The notes: generated from the letters alone by a model not told the origin. A stretch of 34,009 bases of DNA from Syntrophorhabdaceae bacterium (GCA_036504895.1 DASXUJ010000037.1:1-34009), one strand, 5' to 3'. Counted from the first letter of the stretch, positions 16,729 through 25,272 are shown. Translations and numbers: made by a program.

Positions 16729-18196
16729 TGTAACTTTCAGCGAAACGAGGATAGCCTTTCTTGAGAACGGGGTGCTCGTTGAATTCTTTATAGAGAAGAA
16801 GAACGACAACAGTATGGTGGGGAGTATCTACAAAGGCAGGGTTGCCCGCATCGTTCCCGGCATGGATGCTGCGTTCGTGGATATAGGTCTGGAGAAGTCG
16901 GCTTTTCTCTATGTGGGCGATATTATCATCGACCGGATGATGTATGAGGAATTCGAGGACGCGGGATTTCATATTGAAATGCCGGAACGCATCGAAGGAG
17001 TGCTGGAAGAGGGACAGGAGCTTACCGTCCAGGTATCGAGAGAGCCTATCGGCCAGAAGGGGACCCGGGTGACGTCGAAGATCACGCTGCCCGGACGGCT
17101 CCTCGTCCTTATGCCGTCCACCGAGCACGTCGGCGTATCGAGAAGGATCGAGCAGGAAGACGAGAGAAAGAGGCTCGCCACGATTCTCAAGGAGATATGC
17201 CCCAAAGGGTTTGGAGTTATCGCAAGGACCGCATCTGAGGGGAAAGCAAAGGAGGAGCTGGAGAGCGATCTCGATTTTCTGAAAAGGGTCTGGGAGAGCA
17301 CACAGGAGAAGGCCAGGCACGTGCGTGCGCCTTCTATACTCCATCAGGATCTGGGAATCATATTCCGTGTGATCCGGGACCTTCACTCCCACAACCTGAA
17401 GCGCATCGTGGTGGACGATCCGTATATTTACGAGAAGATCGAAGAGTTCCTGAAGGAGCTTTTGCCGGGGCAAGCCTGTGAAATCAGCTATTTTAACGAG
17501 AAAGACCCTATTTTTGAAGTTTATCGCATTGAAATGGAGATTGCGAAACTCCTGCAGAAAAAGATATGGCTCAAGTCGGGAGGCTATATCGTCCTCGACT
17601 ACACGGAAGCCCTCACTGTTATCGATGTGAACACGGGTAGGTATTTGGGGAAGAAGGACCTGGAGGACACGATTCTCAGGACGAACCTCGAAGCGGTGAA
17701 GGAAATTGCCTACCAGATCAGGTTGAGGAATATAGGCGGGATTATCATCGTCGATTTTATCGATATGGAGCGGAAGGAATCGAGGGAGACGGTCTTTCAG
17801 ACCCTGATGGAAGCGCTCAAGAAAGACAGGATCAAGACCTTCGCCTATCCCATAAGTGAGATCGGCCTTGTCCAGCTCACGAGGAAACGGACGCGCCATA
17901 ATATTGTCACCCTTCTTTCCGAGGTGTGCCCGAATTGCGACGGCTCGGGTTACGGCAAATCACGCTATACGGTCTGCTACGAGGTGCTGAGGGAGCTCAG
18001 GAGCGCATGCAGGAAGGAAGAGGGGAAGACTTACAACGTGTACCTTTCGCCCGAAGTGGTGAGCCTCCTCTATGAAGAAGAGAAGAGCTCCATCGAGAGC
18101 CTCGAGACGACCTACAGGACCAAAATTAATGTCATCGCCAATCCGGAATTCGGTATCGACAGGTATCATGTGGAGGGTGTCTATGGGCAGGGATAA
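16706..18196 (+). CDS. rng: Rne/Rng-family ribonuclease (RNase G type)
   Basis: The 496-residue endoribonuclease has an S1 RNA-binding domain (GSIYKGRVARIVPGMDAAFVDIG, about 35-57), the 5'-sensor/RNase H-like middle, catalytic Asp residues in LTVIDVNTGRY and IIIVDFIDMERK, and the zinc-link CPNCDGSGYG near the C-terminus. It cleaves single-stranded AU-rich RNA and trims rRNA and mRNA. It lacks the long disordered degradosome-scaffold tail of E. coli RNase E, so RNase G is the better name. Its start lies inside the preceding radical SAM gene, indicating coupling. IspE follows 60 bp downstream. Confidence 0.92.
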   Translation: MASELIINVTFSETRIAFLENGVLVEFFIEKKNDNSMVGSIYKGRVARIVPGMDAAFVDIGLEKSAFLYVGDIIIDRMMYEEFEDAGFHIEMPERIEGVLEEGQELTVQVSREPIGQKGTRVTSKITLPGRLLVLMPSTEHVGVSRRIEQEDERKRLATILKEICPKGFGVIARTASEGKAKEELESDLDFLKRVWESTQEKARHVRAPSILHQDLGIIFRVIRDLHSHNLKRIVVDDPYIYEKIEEFLKELLPGQACEISYFNEKDPIFEVYRIEMEIAKLLQKKIWLKSGGYIVLDYTEALTVIDVNTGRYLGKKDLEDTILRTNLEAVKEIAYQIRLRNIGGIIIVDFIDMERKESRETVFQTLMEALKKDRIKTFAYPISEIGLVQLTRKRTRHNIVTLLSEVCPNCDGSGYGKSRYTVCYEVLRELRSACRKEEGKTYNVYLSPEVVSLLYEEEKSSIESLETTYRTKINVIANPEFGIDRYHVEGVYGQG

Positions 18197-18256
18197 AGAT
18201 TCTTCCGAGGCGGCTTTGTCCGGCATTTTCGGATAGAGGGAAGAAAGGGAGAAAGA

Positions 18257-19093
18257 ATGAAGGGAACTTATCTGGCGCCCGCCAAGGTGAATCTTTTACT
18301 CAAGGTGCTTTCGAAAAGGGATGATGGATACCATAACATATTCAGCGTGGTCGACCTCGTATCCCTTTACGATGTTCTGCATATAGAGGACGATCCGTCG
18401 GGAAGGGTGGTGGTGGAGGACGACAAGGCCCTTCTTCCGGAGGGCGAAAAGAATACCGTCTACAGGGCTATCATGCTCGTCAAAAAGAAGTTCGGCGTCT
18501 CGCGGGGGGCGAGAGTGTTCATGGAAAAGAACATTCCCATCGGCAGCGGCCTGGGCGGGCCGAGCAGCGACGCGGCCACCGCACTGAAGGCGGTCGCGGG
18601 AATTTGGGGACTGGACATCAGCCGGGCCGACCTTATGGCTCTGGGCGCCTCGGTGGGGGCGGATGTGCCTCTCTTCCTGTATGGAAAGCCATGCGTGATG
18701 GAAGGCATAGGGGAGAGAATAACCCCCATTTCACTTCCTCTAATGCATTATCTCATCGTCTATCCGAACGTGCTTTTATCCACCCCGGAGGTATATAAGC
18801 GACTAAGAATCGTGTTGACAAAGGGGGAAAATGATATTAAATTGAGTGGGAATCTTGTAACTGCTTTCGACGTTTCGCGCATTTTGGAGAACGACCTTGA
18901 AGATGTCGGAATACTAATGTGCCCTACAATTAAAGTAGTAAAAGAAAGGCTGATCGCTTCCGGCTCTATCGGGGCATTAATGAGCGGAAGCGGTTCTTCG
19001 GTGTTCGGTATATTCGAAAATGAGACTGAAGCGGGAAGGGGTTCAGTCTCATTAGATGGTACGGGCAGCCGGTTTATCGTTCACAGTATCTAG
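18257..19093 (+). CDS. ispE: 4-diphosphocytidyl-2-C-methyl-D-erythritol kinase
   Basis: The 278-residue GHMP kinase performs the fourth step of the MEP isoprenoid pathway. It shows APAKVNLLLKVL with DDGYHNIFSVV at the N-terminus, the ATP loop PIGSGLGGPSSDAATAL near residue 95 and the C-terminal GHMP motif ALMSGSGSSVFGIF. Length is standard. GGGAGAAAG precedes the ATG. The gene begins the ispE-spoVG-tRNA-prs-rplY-pth block, an order I recognise from Desulfobacterota genomes. The 3' half (18820-19000) is somewhat more AT-rich than its neighbours. Confidence 0.93.
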   Translation: MKGTYLAPAKVNLLLKVLSKRDDGYHNIFSVVDLVSLYDVLHIEDDPSGRVVVEDDKALLPEGEKNTVYRAIMLVKKKFGVSRGARVFMEKNIPIGSGLGGPSSDAATALKAVAGIWGLDISRADLMALGASVGADVPLFLYGKPCVMEGIGERITPISLPLMHYLIVYPNVLLSTPEVYKRLRIVLTKGENDIKLSGNLVTAFDVSRILENDLEDVGILMCPTIKVVKERLIASGSIGALMSGSGSSVFGIFENETEAGRGSVSLDGTGSRFIVHSI

Positions 19094-19103
19094 GGGGGGA
19101 CCT

Positions 19104-19373
19104 ATGGACATTACGGCAGTGAAGATATTTCCCGTTAACGAGAAGAAGGTGAAGGCATACGCTTCTATTGTTCTGGATGACTGTTTTATCGTGAGAGACC
19201 TCAAAGTGATACACGGAGAGAATAAACTCTTTGTGGCCATGCCGAGCAAGAAAATGAAGGACGGCTCCTATCGGGACACCGTTCACCCTCTCAACAGTTC
19301 TATGAGGCAACAGATAGAATCGACCGTGCTGCAGGCGTACCAAAGCCAGATAGATAGCCTGGAAATTGGTTAA
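19104..19373 (+). CDS. spoVG: SpoVG-family RNA-binding regulator
   Basis: The 89-residue protein starts MDITAVKIFPVNEKKVKAYA and has VLDDCFIVRDLKVI, AMPSKKMKDGSYRD and HPLNSSMRQQIE, which together identify SpoVG. In Firmicutes it affects sporulation and capsule; in other bacteria it is a small nucleic-acid-binding regulator and does not imply spores. The start at 19104 follows a GGGGGGA ribosome site; an earlier in-frame ATG at 19056 lies within ispE and is rejected. The gap to ispE is 10 bp and tRNA-Gln begins 13 bp after its stop, so the tRNA is probably cut from a shared transcript. Confidence 0.93.
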   Translation: MDITAVKIFPVNEKKVKAYASIVLDDCFIVRDLKVIHGENKLFVAMPSKKMKDGSYRDTVHPLNSSMRQQIESTVLQAYQSQIDSLEIG

Positions 19374-19386
19374 AAAAACAGATTAT

Positions 19387-19458
19387 TGGGGTGTCGTCAA
19401 GCGGTAAGACACAGGCCTTTGGAGCCTGCATTCGGAGGTTCGAATCCTCCCGCCCCAG
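19387..19458 (+). tRNA. tRNA-Gln (anticodon TTG)
   Basis: A full cloverleaf can be drawn. The acceptor TGGGGTG pairs with CGCCCCA (one T-G pair), with a D-stem GTC/GAC. The anticodon stem CAGGC/GCCTG has loop CTTTGGA and anticodon TTG, and the T-arm is GGAGG-TTCGAAT-CCTCC. The discriminator base is G458. No CCA is encoded. It lies between spoVG and prs in the same direction. Confidence 0.95.
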
Positions 19459-19482
19459 AACTTATTCTTTTAGGGGGTTCAG

Positions 19483-20418
19483 GTGGACAAGCTGAGAATA
19501 TTCACGGGAAATGCGAATGCAGCGCTTGCGGAGAAGATCTGCAGCTTCCTCGGGATGGCTCCGGGGAAGGCGAAGGTCAGTAAGTTCAGTGACGGAGAGA
19601 TACAGGTGGAGATAGAAGAGAGCGTCAGGGGGACCGATACGTTCGTGGTTCAGCCCACCTGTCCGCCGGTGAGCCACAACCTGATGGAACTGCTCATTAT
19701 GGTCGACGCCCTTAAAAGAGCTTCAGCGGATCGTATCACCGTGGTGATACCCTATTACGGATACGCGCGCCAGGACAGGAAGGTAGTCCCGAGGACCTCG
19801 ATATCGGCGCGTCTCGTGGCGGACCTCATTACCACTGCGGGGGCTTCGAGACTTCTTGCCATGGACCTCCACGCGGGTCAGATCCAGGGATTTTTCGGGG
19901 TACCTGTGGATCACCTCCTTGCGTTGCCTGTGCTCTTCGAATACTTAAGAAGGATCGAGGGGGAGATTGTCGTTGTCTCGCCCGACGCCGGCGGCGTCGA
20001 GAGGGCACGCGAGATGGGCAAGCGGCTGAATGCGACCCTTGCCATCATAGATAAGAGGCGCGAAAAGGCGAATGTATCGAAGGTTATGCATATTATTGGC
20101 GACGTCCGGGGCAAAACGGCGATAATTCTCGATGATATGATGGATACGGGCGGTACGATCGTGCAGGCTGCCGAAGCGATTATGGAAAACGGCGCCACCT
20201 CGGTCTATGCGTGCTGCACGCATCCAGTTCTGTCGGGCAATGCAGCGGAACGGATAAAGGCCTCTCCATTGAAGGAATTGGTGGTTACCAATACTATTCC
20301 ACTGGCGGGCGCCGCAAAAGAGGTGGAAAAGATCAAGGTACTCGACGTATCGCCTATACTGGGCGAGGCGATCAGAAGAATACATAATGACGAATCAGTC
20401 AGTTCGTTGTTTATTTGA
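19483..20418 (+). CDS. prs: Ribose-phosphate pyrophosphokinase (PRPP synthetase)
   Basis: The 311-residue enzyme makes PRPP from ribose 5-phosphate and ATP for purine, pyrimidine, His and Trp synthesis. It contains [16 protein letters not shown], the flexible-loop [19 protein letters not shown] and the PRPP-binding loop [14 protein letters not shown]. The start is GTG at 19483 behind AGGGGG. It stands 24 bp after tRNA-Gln and 18 bp before rplY, so the whole block is probably one transcription unit. Confidence 0.95.
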   Translation: MDKLRIFTGNANAALAEKICSFLGMAPGKAKVSKFSDGEIQVEIEESVRGTDTFVVQPTCPPVSHNLMELLIMVDALKRASADRITVVIPYYGYARQDRKVVPRTSISARLVADLITTAGASRLLAMDLHAGQIQGFFGVPVDHLLALPVLFEYLRRIEGEIVVVSPDAGGVERAREMGKRLNATLAIIDKRREKANVSKVMHIIGDVRGKTAIILDDMMDTGGTIVQAAEAIMENGATSVYACCTHPVLSGNAAERIKASPLKELVVTNTIPLAGAAKEVEKIKVLDVSPILGEAIRRIHNDESVSSLFI

Positions 20419-20436
20419 TGAGGTAAGGAGGTTTCT

Positions 20437-21045
20437 ATGGAACAGATGGTCATTAAGGCGGAAATTAGAGACAATAAAGGGAAATCGGTTGCGAGGAAGT
20501 TGAGAAAAGAAGGCAGGATCCCCGCCATTCTTTACGGCAGGGATGTGGAGCCTATCGTCCTCACGGTCTCCGCTCGTGAATGGAGCGTCCTCGGCCGCCA
20601 TGTTAAGAGAAATGCAATTCTCGATATGGAGATATTGGCTCAGGGGGAATCGCAGCACAGGCCGGTAATGATTAAAGAAGTACAGAAGGAGACGGTGAAT
20701 GACAGGGTCCTTCATATCGACTTTCTCCAGGTATCGATGACGAGAATGATAGAAGTGGAAATACCGATACGCCTGCAAGGTGAAGCTATCGGCGTGACCA
20801 AAGAAGGGATAGTCGAGCAGCACCTTCGGTCTATCAGGGTCGAATGCCTCCCGACACAGATCCCGGAAGCATTGGACATCGATATCTCTTCACTCGACAT
20901 CGGCGATTCGGTGCATGTAAGCCAGGTATCGCTGCCGGGCGTAAAGCTCCTTGAGGGCGCGGATGTAGCGATCGTCACGATTGCCCATGGCGGCACCACG
21001 GAAGCACCGGTAGAGACGACCGAGACGGAAGAGAAAGAGGAGTAG
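20437..21045 (+). CDS. rplY: 50S ribosomal protein L25, long CTC/TL5 form
   Basis: The 202-residue protein is the two-domain L25/TL5/CTC form. The N-terminal 5S-rRNA-binding beta-barrel includes GKSVARKLRKEGRIPAILYG and VNDRVLHIDFLQV. The C-terminal domain includes VEIPIRLQGEAIGV and SLPGVKLLEGADVAIVTI, with an acidic tail (TEAPVETTETEEKEE). It binds 5S rRNA in the large subunit and is a general stress protein in some bacteria. AAGGAGG precedes the ATG. Pth follows 6 bp after the stop. Confidence 0.94.
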   Translation: MEQMVIKAEIRDNKGKSVARKLRKEGRIPAILYGRDVEPIVLTVSAREWSVLGRHVKRNAILDMEILAQGESQHRPVMIKEVQKETVNDRVLHIDFLQVSMTRMIEVEIPIRLQGEAIGVTKEGIVEQHLRSIRVECLPTQIPEALDIDISSLDIGDSVHVSQVSLPGVKLLEGADVAIVTIAHGGTTEAPVETTETEEKEE

Positions 21046-21051
21046 CCATTA

Positions 21052-21612
21052 TTGTTTCTCCTCTGTGGTTTAGGAAATAAAGGTAGCGGGTATGCGCATA
21101 CAAGGCACAATATCGGCTACCTCGTGGTTGAAAGGTTTTCCGAAAAATACAAGGTGAGCCTCAACCAAAGAATGTGCGGATGCAGGGTGGGAACCCTGGA
21201 TGACCTTATTATCGCAAAACCGCAAACCTATATGAACCTCTCAGGTGGACCCGTGGGGCAGCTCATGAAAAAAACGGGGGTTGCCCGGGAGGATCTCCTC
21301 CTCGTTCAGGACGATCTCGATATGGAGTTCGGAAAGCTAAAAATTAAATGGAACGGGAGAGACGCGGGTCACAAAGGCGTGAGGTCGGTTATCGAAAGCC
21401 TCCAGTCGCCCCTTTTTTACAGGATGAAGATCGGGATCGGAAGAGATCCCGGAATGGCCCCTGAAGATTACGTTCTTTCCCGGTTCCGGAATGAGGAGCT
21501 TGAGGATCTGGCCGACGCCCTGGACAGGGCCGCTGAGGCGGCGCATGTTTTTTTCCTGGAAGGCAGGGAAAAGGCAATGAGCATCTACAATAAATGGAAT
21601 TCCGACCTGTGA
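21052..21612 (+). CDS. pth: Peptidyl-tRNA hydrolase
   Basis: The 186-residue enzyme releases peptides from peptidyl-tRNA dropped by ribosomes. It has LCGLGNKGSGYAHTRHNIGY with the catalytic His (TRHN), KPQTYMNLSG, LVQDDLDMEFGKLKI with the catalytic Asp, and GHKGVRSVIESL. The only reasonable start is a TTG at 21052, about 10 nt after a GAGGAG. A TTG start suggests that expression is kept low or coupled to rplY, whose stop is 6 bp upstream. It is the last gene of the ispE-pth block and is followed by a likely terminator. Confidence 0.93.
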   Translation: MFLLCGLGNKGSGYAHTRHNIGYLVVERFSEKYKVSLNQRMCGCRVGTLDDLIIAKPQTYMNLSGGPVGQLMKKTGVAREDLLLVQDDLDMEFGKLKIKWNGRDAGHKGVRSVIESLQSPLFYRMKIGIGRDPGMAPEDYVLSRFRNEELEDLADALDRAAEAAHVFFLEGREKAMSIYNKWNSDL

Positions 21613-21638
21613 TGGACCGCAAAAACCTCTCGGCGGTC

Positions 21639-21669
21639 TCGACCGGCCCACAATGAACGGTCGGTTTTT
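21639..21669 (+). terminator. Probable intrinsic terminator after pth
   Basis: CGACCG (21640-21645) pairs with CGGTCG (21658-21663) and is followed by G and five T. The loop is 12 nt and the stem is short, so it is modest in strength but well placed 27 bp after the pth stop. Confidence 0.5.
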
Positions 21670-21749
21670 CTCCACCTTTTCTCCGCTACTTCTCGGTCTT
21701 TCGCACTATATGTGAGGCCATCGAAGGCTTACGCAATATATGTTTCCTC

Positions 21750-21778
21750 TTGAGACTCTCTATGGAGTGCATTAGACT
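21750..21778 (+). promoter_or_regulatory. Candidate promoter of the split-barrel protein gene
   Basis: TTGAGA (21750-21755) and TAGACT (21773-21778) are exactly 17 bp apart. The predicted transcript start near 21785 leaves a 35-nt leader that carries the CTGGAGG ribosome site of the gene at 21820. Confidence 0.45.
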
Positions 21779-21819
21779 TAAATCAGCCGGATATCCAAAA
21801 ACAACTCTGGAGGCTCCAT

Positions 21820-22236
21820 ATGACGAAAGAAGAGATTCTTAAATTCTGTAACGACCATCCCGCCTCGTTTTTTGCTACCCTTGAGGGGGACCAACCCCGG
21901 GTGAGGGGAATGGCCCTGGTGCGGGCGGACGAGAAAGGCCTGCTCTATCAGACCGCCGACGCAAAGGATGTATGGAAGCAACTGGTCAGGAATCCGAAGG
22001 TGGAGGTCAGTTTCAACGACCTTGAAGCCGGGATCCAGGTAAGGATTACGGGAACAATCGAGGTGTTCGAAGATCAGGCCCTGAAAGAGGAGATCTTAAC
22101 CATGAGACCCTTCTTAAAGCCTTTTGTCGATACACAGGGTTGGGGCCCGATCAAAGTATTCAGGATCACGAAAGGCACAGCTTACGTGTGGACCAGGAAA
22201 AAAAACTTCGCCCCGAAAGAATTTATCGAAATATAA
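21820..22236 (+). CDS. Pyridoxamine 5'-phosphate oxidase-family FMN split-barrel protein
   Basis: The 138-residue protein matches the short PPOX-like split-barrel fold. It has an N-terminal helix, then SFFATLEGDQPRVRGMALV, LLYQTADAKDVWKQLVRNPKVEVSF and RITGTIEVFED. It ends with VFRITKGTAYVWTRKKNF. Such proteins bind FMN, F420 or heme and act as small oxidoreductases; the true substrate cannot be read, and vitamin B6 synthesis is unlikely for this subgroup. It appears monocistronic, with its own candidate promoter, and is convergent with the porin gene. Confidence 0.8.
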   Translation: MTKEEILKFCNDHPASFFATLEGDQPRVRGMALVRADEKGLLYQTADAKDVWKQLVRNPKVEVSFNDLEAGIQVRITGTIEVFEDQALKEEILTMRPFLKPFVDTQGWGPIKVFRITKGTAYVWTRKKNFAPKEFIEI

Positions 22237-22250
22237 AGGTGGAGCAGAAC

Positions 22251-22299
22251 GTGAGAGTAAGGATTGAGCCGATTGACCGCCAATCCTCACTCTCTCACC
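22251..22299. repeat. Imperfect inverted repeat between convergent genes
   Basis: GTGAGAGTAAGGATTG (22251-22266) faces CAATCCTCACTCTCTCAC (22281-22298) with a small bulge, giving a stem of about 15 bp and a 14-nt loop. There is no T-run on either side. It may end transcription from the 21820 gene or stabilise its mRNA. Nothing else recognisable lies in 22237-22430. Confidence 0.5.
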
Positions 22300-22430
22300 T
22301 ATCCTTCCGCGCCTCTCCTGTCCTGACCGCAACGCATAAATAGATAATACTTCAAGAAGCTGAGCGGGAAGTGGATGGGACGAGAAAAAAGGGGAGGCAG
22401 CGCCCCCCATACTTCCGGTTTAGGACGGAC

Positions 22431-23825
22431 TTAGAAAAAATACCAGGCTCCGACCCTGAATGAGCTTGCGGCGCCGTCCTTGCTCATAGTCGGGACGCCA
22501 CCGACAACTGCGGGATAGCCCGCATAGCGAGTGTTGTAGTAGGAGTACTCGAAACCGACCCTGACCGCGGCATTTACATCATAGAGGAGATTAGCGATCA
22601 TCTGCGTAGTATTGACCGCGGCATTGGTATTGGCCGCGCTGTTCATCCATGCCTGGCTGACATTGGTCCTCATGAAGCCGTACCAGCCGTTGATGAATAA
22701 TTTATCGGTGAAAAAATAGGATGCCTGACCCCAGCCGCCGTACTGGGTGGGTGCAGCATAATCGAGCCCGAGGTAGGCAGCCTGCCCGGCCGGGGTCGTC
22801 AGATTAATGGTATTTGTGCCAAGGGTATTGTACACGCCGGAAGTATAACCAAAGTTTGCATTATATACATTCCCGTTATTCGAAGAGCTCATGAACATGC
22901 CCGGGTTCTGGCTGTAGAATACCACGCCTGATATGGAGAGTGCTCCTGCCTTATTGCCCTTCTTTTCGGGGATAATGGGGACGAAGCCTTTGAAGGAGAT
23001 ACCCCAGGAGTTTATGTTCTTGTCCTCATAGGTGAGCGAGCCGTTCGAATTCGTGATGCCCGTGATCATCTTCTGCTGGCCGTAAAATCCGTCCAGGGCG
23101 AAGAGCATCTTCCAGGGACCGATATTTCCGCATTTGTCCGAAGACCAGCCGAAGGAGCCTTCCAGGAAAGGCATTTGGCTCAAGGTGTAGCCGTCCACGC
23201 CCGGGCTCAGCGTCTCACCGTTCCCCGTAAGGGAGCCGCTTCCCAGGGTGTTCGTGGGAGAGATGATGCCTAATTTCCAGGTCCAGTCCTTCGCAAGGGT
23301 CTGCTCAAATCTTACCAAAGGCTGTCTGATCCCCTTGAGAAAGGGGCTGAGGTCATTATTGCCCAGGGTGGAATTTGCGTAGGTGGGAAGGAACCCCCAG
23401 GTCTGCCACGTCTGGCCTATTACGAGCTTGCTATGGGGCCATTCGAACTGCATGAAGGCATGCCTGAGGCTGAAGGTGCCGGCGTTGCTGCCTGCATTGC
23501 CGTTTGCCTGATTGCCTCTGAAATCTCCTTCGACAAATGCCGATGTTCGGGCACCCCATGCATCCGGCCCCCTCACCAGGAAATTGAGCCTTGTCTCGCC
23601 CGCGTAGGAATAGAAGTTGCCGTACTTATCGGCGAGGTTGTCATTCAATCCGCCCGACCTCTGGGCATACTGGATATCCTGATTCTGAGCCTGGGTCGTA
23701 TAACCCATGTCGAACTTTACATACCCGCCGATAGTCATGTCCCAGCGGCTGGTTGCGCTTCCTGCAAAACCGAGAGCCGGAAGTGTGAGAAGTAGTGCGA
23801 GTGCGAAAATAGCGGTTCTCTTCAT
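22431..23825 (-). CDS. DcaP-like outer-membrane porin
   Basis: The 464-residue protein has a signal peptide (MKRTAIFALALLLTLPALGFAG, cut near residue 22). Alternating beta-strand sequence follows from TIGGYVKFDMGYTT to the end, and the last residue is Phe (FRVGAWYFF), as expected for BAM-dependent barrels. GETRLNFLVRGPDAWG, HAFMQFEWPHSKLVIGQTW and the aromatic girdles fit DcaP-type trimeric porins, which pass small anionic or aromatic solutes. Loops are rich in Asn, Gly and Ser. AAGGAGG precedes the ATG. The promoter contains a palindrome, so expression is probably regulated. The transported solute is not readable. Confidence 0.8.
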   Translation of the reverse strand: MKRTAIFALALLLTLPALGFAGSATSRWDMTIGGYVKFDMGYTTQAQNQDIQYAQRSGGLNDNLADKYGNFYSYAGETRLNFLVRGPDAWGARTSAFVEGDFRGNQANGNAGSNAGTFSLRHAFMQFEWPHSKLVIGQTWQTWGFLPTYANSTLGNNDLSPFLKGIRQPLVRFEQTLAKDWTWKLGIISPTNTLGSGSLTGNGETLSPGVDGYTLSQMPFLEGSFGWSSDKCGNIGPWKMLFALDGFYGQQKMITGITNSNGSLTYEDKNINSWGISFKGFVPIIPEKKGNKAGALSISGVVFYSQNPGMFMSSSNNGNVYNANFGYTSGVYNTLGTNTINLTTPAGQAAYLGLDYAAPTQYGGWGQASYFFTDKLFINGWYGFMRTNVSQAWMNSAANTNAAVNTTQMIANLLYDVNAAVRVGFEYSYYNTRYAGYPAVVGGVPTMSKDGAASSFRVGAWYFF

Positions 23826-23944
23826 TCTGCCTCCTTACTATATATTGCGCCGGTATTACGGGCAGTCTGTCCCTGAAAGTTAGGGCCCTCCCTTCCGTGA
23901 ACTTATCCGCGCCTGCTTTTGCAGCAGGTCTTCCCCTGGTCATC

Positions 23945-23974
23945 GTTATATCCTGGGAGATATAACAATGTCAA
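23945..23974 (-). promoter_or_regulatory. Porin promoter with overlapping operator-like palindrome
   Basis: On the minus strand TTGACA (23974-23969) and TATAAC (23950-23945) are 18 bp apart. The -10 box is one arm of the palindrome GTTATATC-N6-GATATAAC (23945-23966), which fills the spacer. A protein bound there would block RNA polymerase. The 5' leader to the porin ATG is about 113 nt and contains a CTGC-TTTT-GCAG hairpin. Confidence 0.6.
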
Positions 23975-24148
23975 GAAAATAAGGAGAAAATGAAAAGGAG
24001 GGGAGGGCCCGAATTAGATCAGCCTTCGGGGTAAATAATCAATCCTTCATTTTCTTTAATTAAATTTAAATTAGTTCCGGGCCGAACACGGCCGCGCAGA
24101 TGATCGCAAAATATCACATATGGTCCGGAAAGAGGGGCCGGTTGTTTC

Positions 24149-24415
24149 TCAGATGAGGCTTAGCAGTTTTTGCGAAGCATCAGGGGAGATCAGGTGGGCA
24201 TGGGACGCCTTGTGGAAATCGAGTCCCTCGACCGTTGCCAGGGCTTCCGCATGACCGGCCATTGCACCGGCTCTGAGCGGAGACTCCTGCAAACCAAGCT
24301 CTACGCTATCATCCACGGTGTTATTCCCGCGGTCGTTTCGTGGAGCCCGTTCTGCTCGTGTGGATTTTGATTTTGATGAATTTACCGTTGAAGCAAGGGT
24401 GTTATCTACCTTCAT
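24149..24415 (-). CDS. Small unknown protein, 88 aa
   Basis: An 88-residue reading frame begins with ATG at 24415, with GAGG six bases ahead. It starts MKVDNTLASTVNSSKSKSTR. The N-terminal half is basic and Ser/Asn-rich, probably disordered; the rest (DSVELGLQES to DASQKLLSLI) could form two helices. I do not recognise a family. There is no signal peptide or membrane segment. The ribosome site and the position between porin and thioesterase support it; its low complexity and the lack of a family argue for caution. The gap to the porin start (23826-24148) holds the porin promoter and AT-rich DNA. Confidence 0.4.
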   Translation of the reverse strand: MKVDNTLASTVNSSKSKSTRAERAPRNDRGNNTVDDSVELGLQESPLRAGAMAGHAEALATVEGLDFHKASHAHLISPDASQKLLSLI

Positions 24416-24556
24416 GGACCACCTCGGTATAAGACTCAGAGCTATTGTACCATAAGGAGGCGACGGGCGAAAGGATTATTATCGCCCAATAACCAAAAAT
24501 CTTAAGCAGGGCCGGGCAAAGACGGCTCTCGCAAATTGATAATTTCTCCCACTCCG

Positions 24557-25030
24557 TCATTTGAACAGGGAGCGCATGGAGGGCGATACTCCTCTGAAAT
24601 CTAATACTTTTATTACATCCTCCAGCACGAAGCCTTTTGTCCTGAAAAAGGTGCCCGTTCCACGGGCGCATACCCGGTCCTCCATGTCCGCAATCTCGGA
24701 GTAAAGGTCGTACCTCCTTGAAGATCCGCCTCGTAACTCTGCCCATGCCTTGTATCTGTTCCCGCACGCCACGGGTCTCAGGAACTCTACCTCTATTTTC
24801 CATGTGGCGGAGACTACCTTGGTTCTGACGAAGAGAGTCCACCACATGACCTCATCGAGGATACCCGTAACTATACCGCCATGGAGCATCCCTTCGTAGC
24901 CCTGGAACCGATCGGGGGCGAGAAATTCGCAGAATGCCCTTTCGTCTGCGTAATGCAGCTCCAGACCCAGTCCGCCCGTCGCGGGACCGCAGAAGAAACA
25001 TTTCTCGTACTTCGGCAGCATCTCGGCCAT
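24557..25030 (-). CDS. Hotdog-fold thioesterase (PaaI/4HBT superfamily)
   Basis: The 157-residue protein has the hotdog core HGGIVTGILDEVMWWTLF, in which HGG-N5-DE is the typical PaaI-type active-site helix, followed by EVEFLRPVACGNRYKAWAEL. N-terminal CFFCGPATGGLGLEL is a common feature of this subgroup. Such enzymes hydrolyse acyl-CoA or acyl-ACP thioesters; aromatic-CoA and fatty-acyl substrates are both possible. GGGAGGT precedes the ATG. It is divergent from gpmA across about 240 bp. Confidence 0.8.
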   Translation of the reverse strand: MAEMLPKYEKCFFCGPATGGLGLELHYADERAFCEFLAPDRFQGYEGMLHGGIVTGILDEVMWWTLFVRTKVVSATWKIEVEFLRPVACGNRYKAWAELRGGSSRRYDLYSEIADMEDRVCARGTGTFFRTKGFVLEDVIKVLDFRGVSPSMRSLFK

Positions 25031-25272
25031 TTCGGATTACCTCCCTCGAGCTTGAATTCGGGTCTTAACAGGCGACGGTTTATGGAGCTATTCTAGCAGG
25101 AATAATTGACCTGAGGCAATCTAAACCGTTCCTCGCAGGAGGTCCTTCTTTAAAATGGTCAGGCCGGCGATCAACAGGAGATTGAATCTTGAATCCTCAT
25201 AAGTATGGGTTCTTGCCGCAAAATATCTTATAATAGGATTAGGGTTTATAATCTATCTACGGGAAGGTGCGT

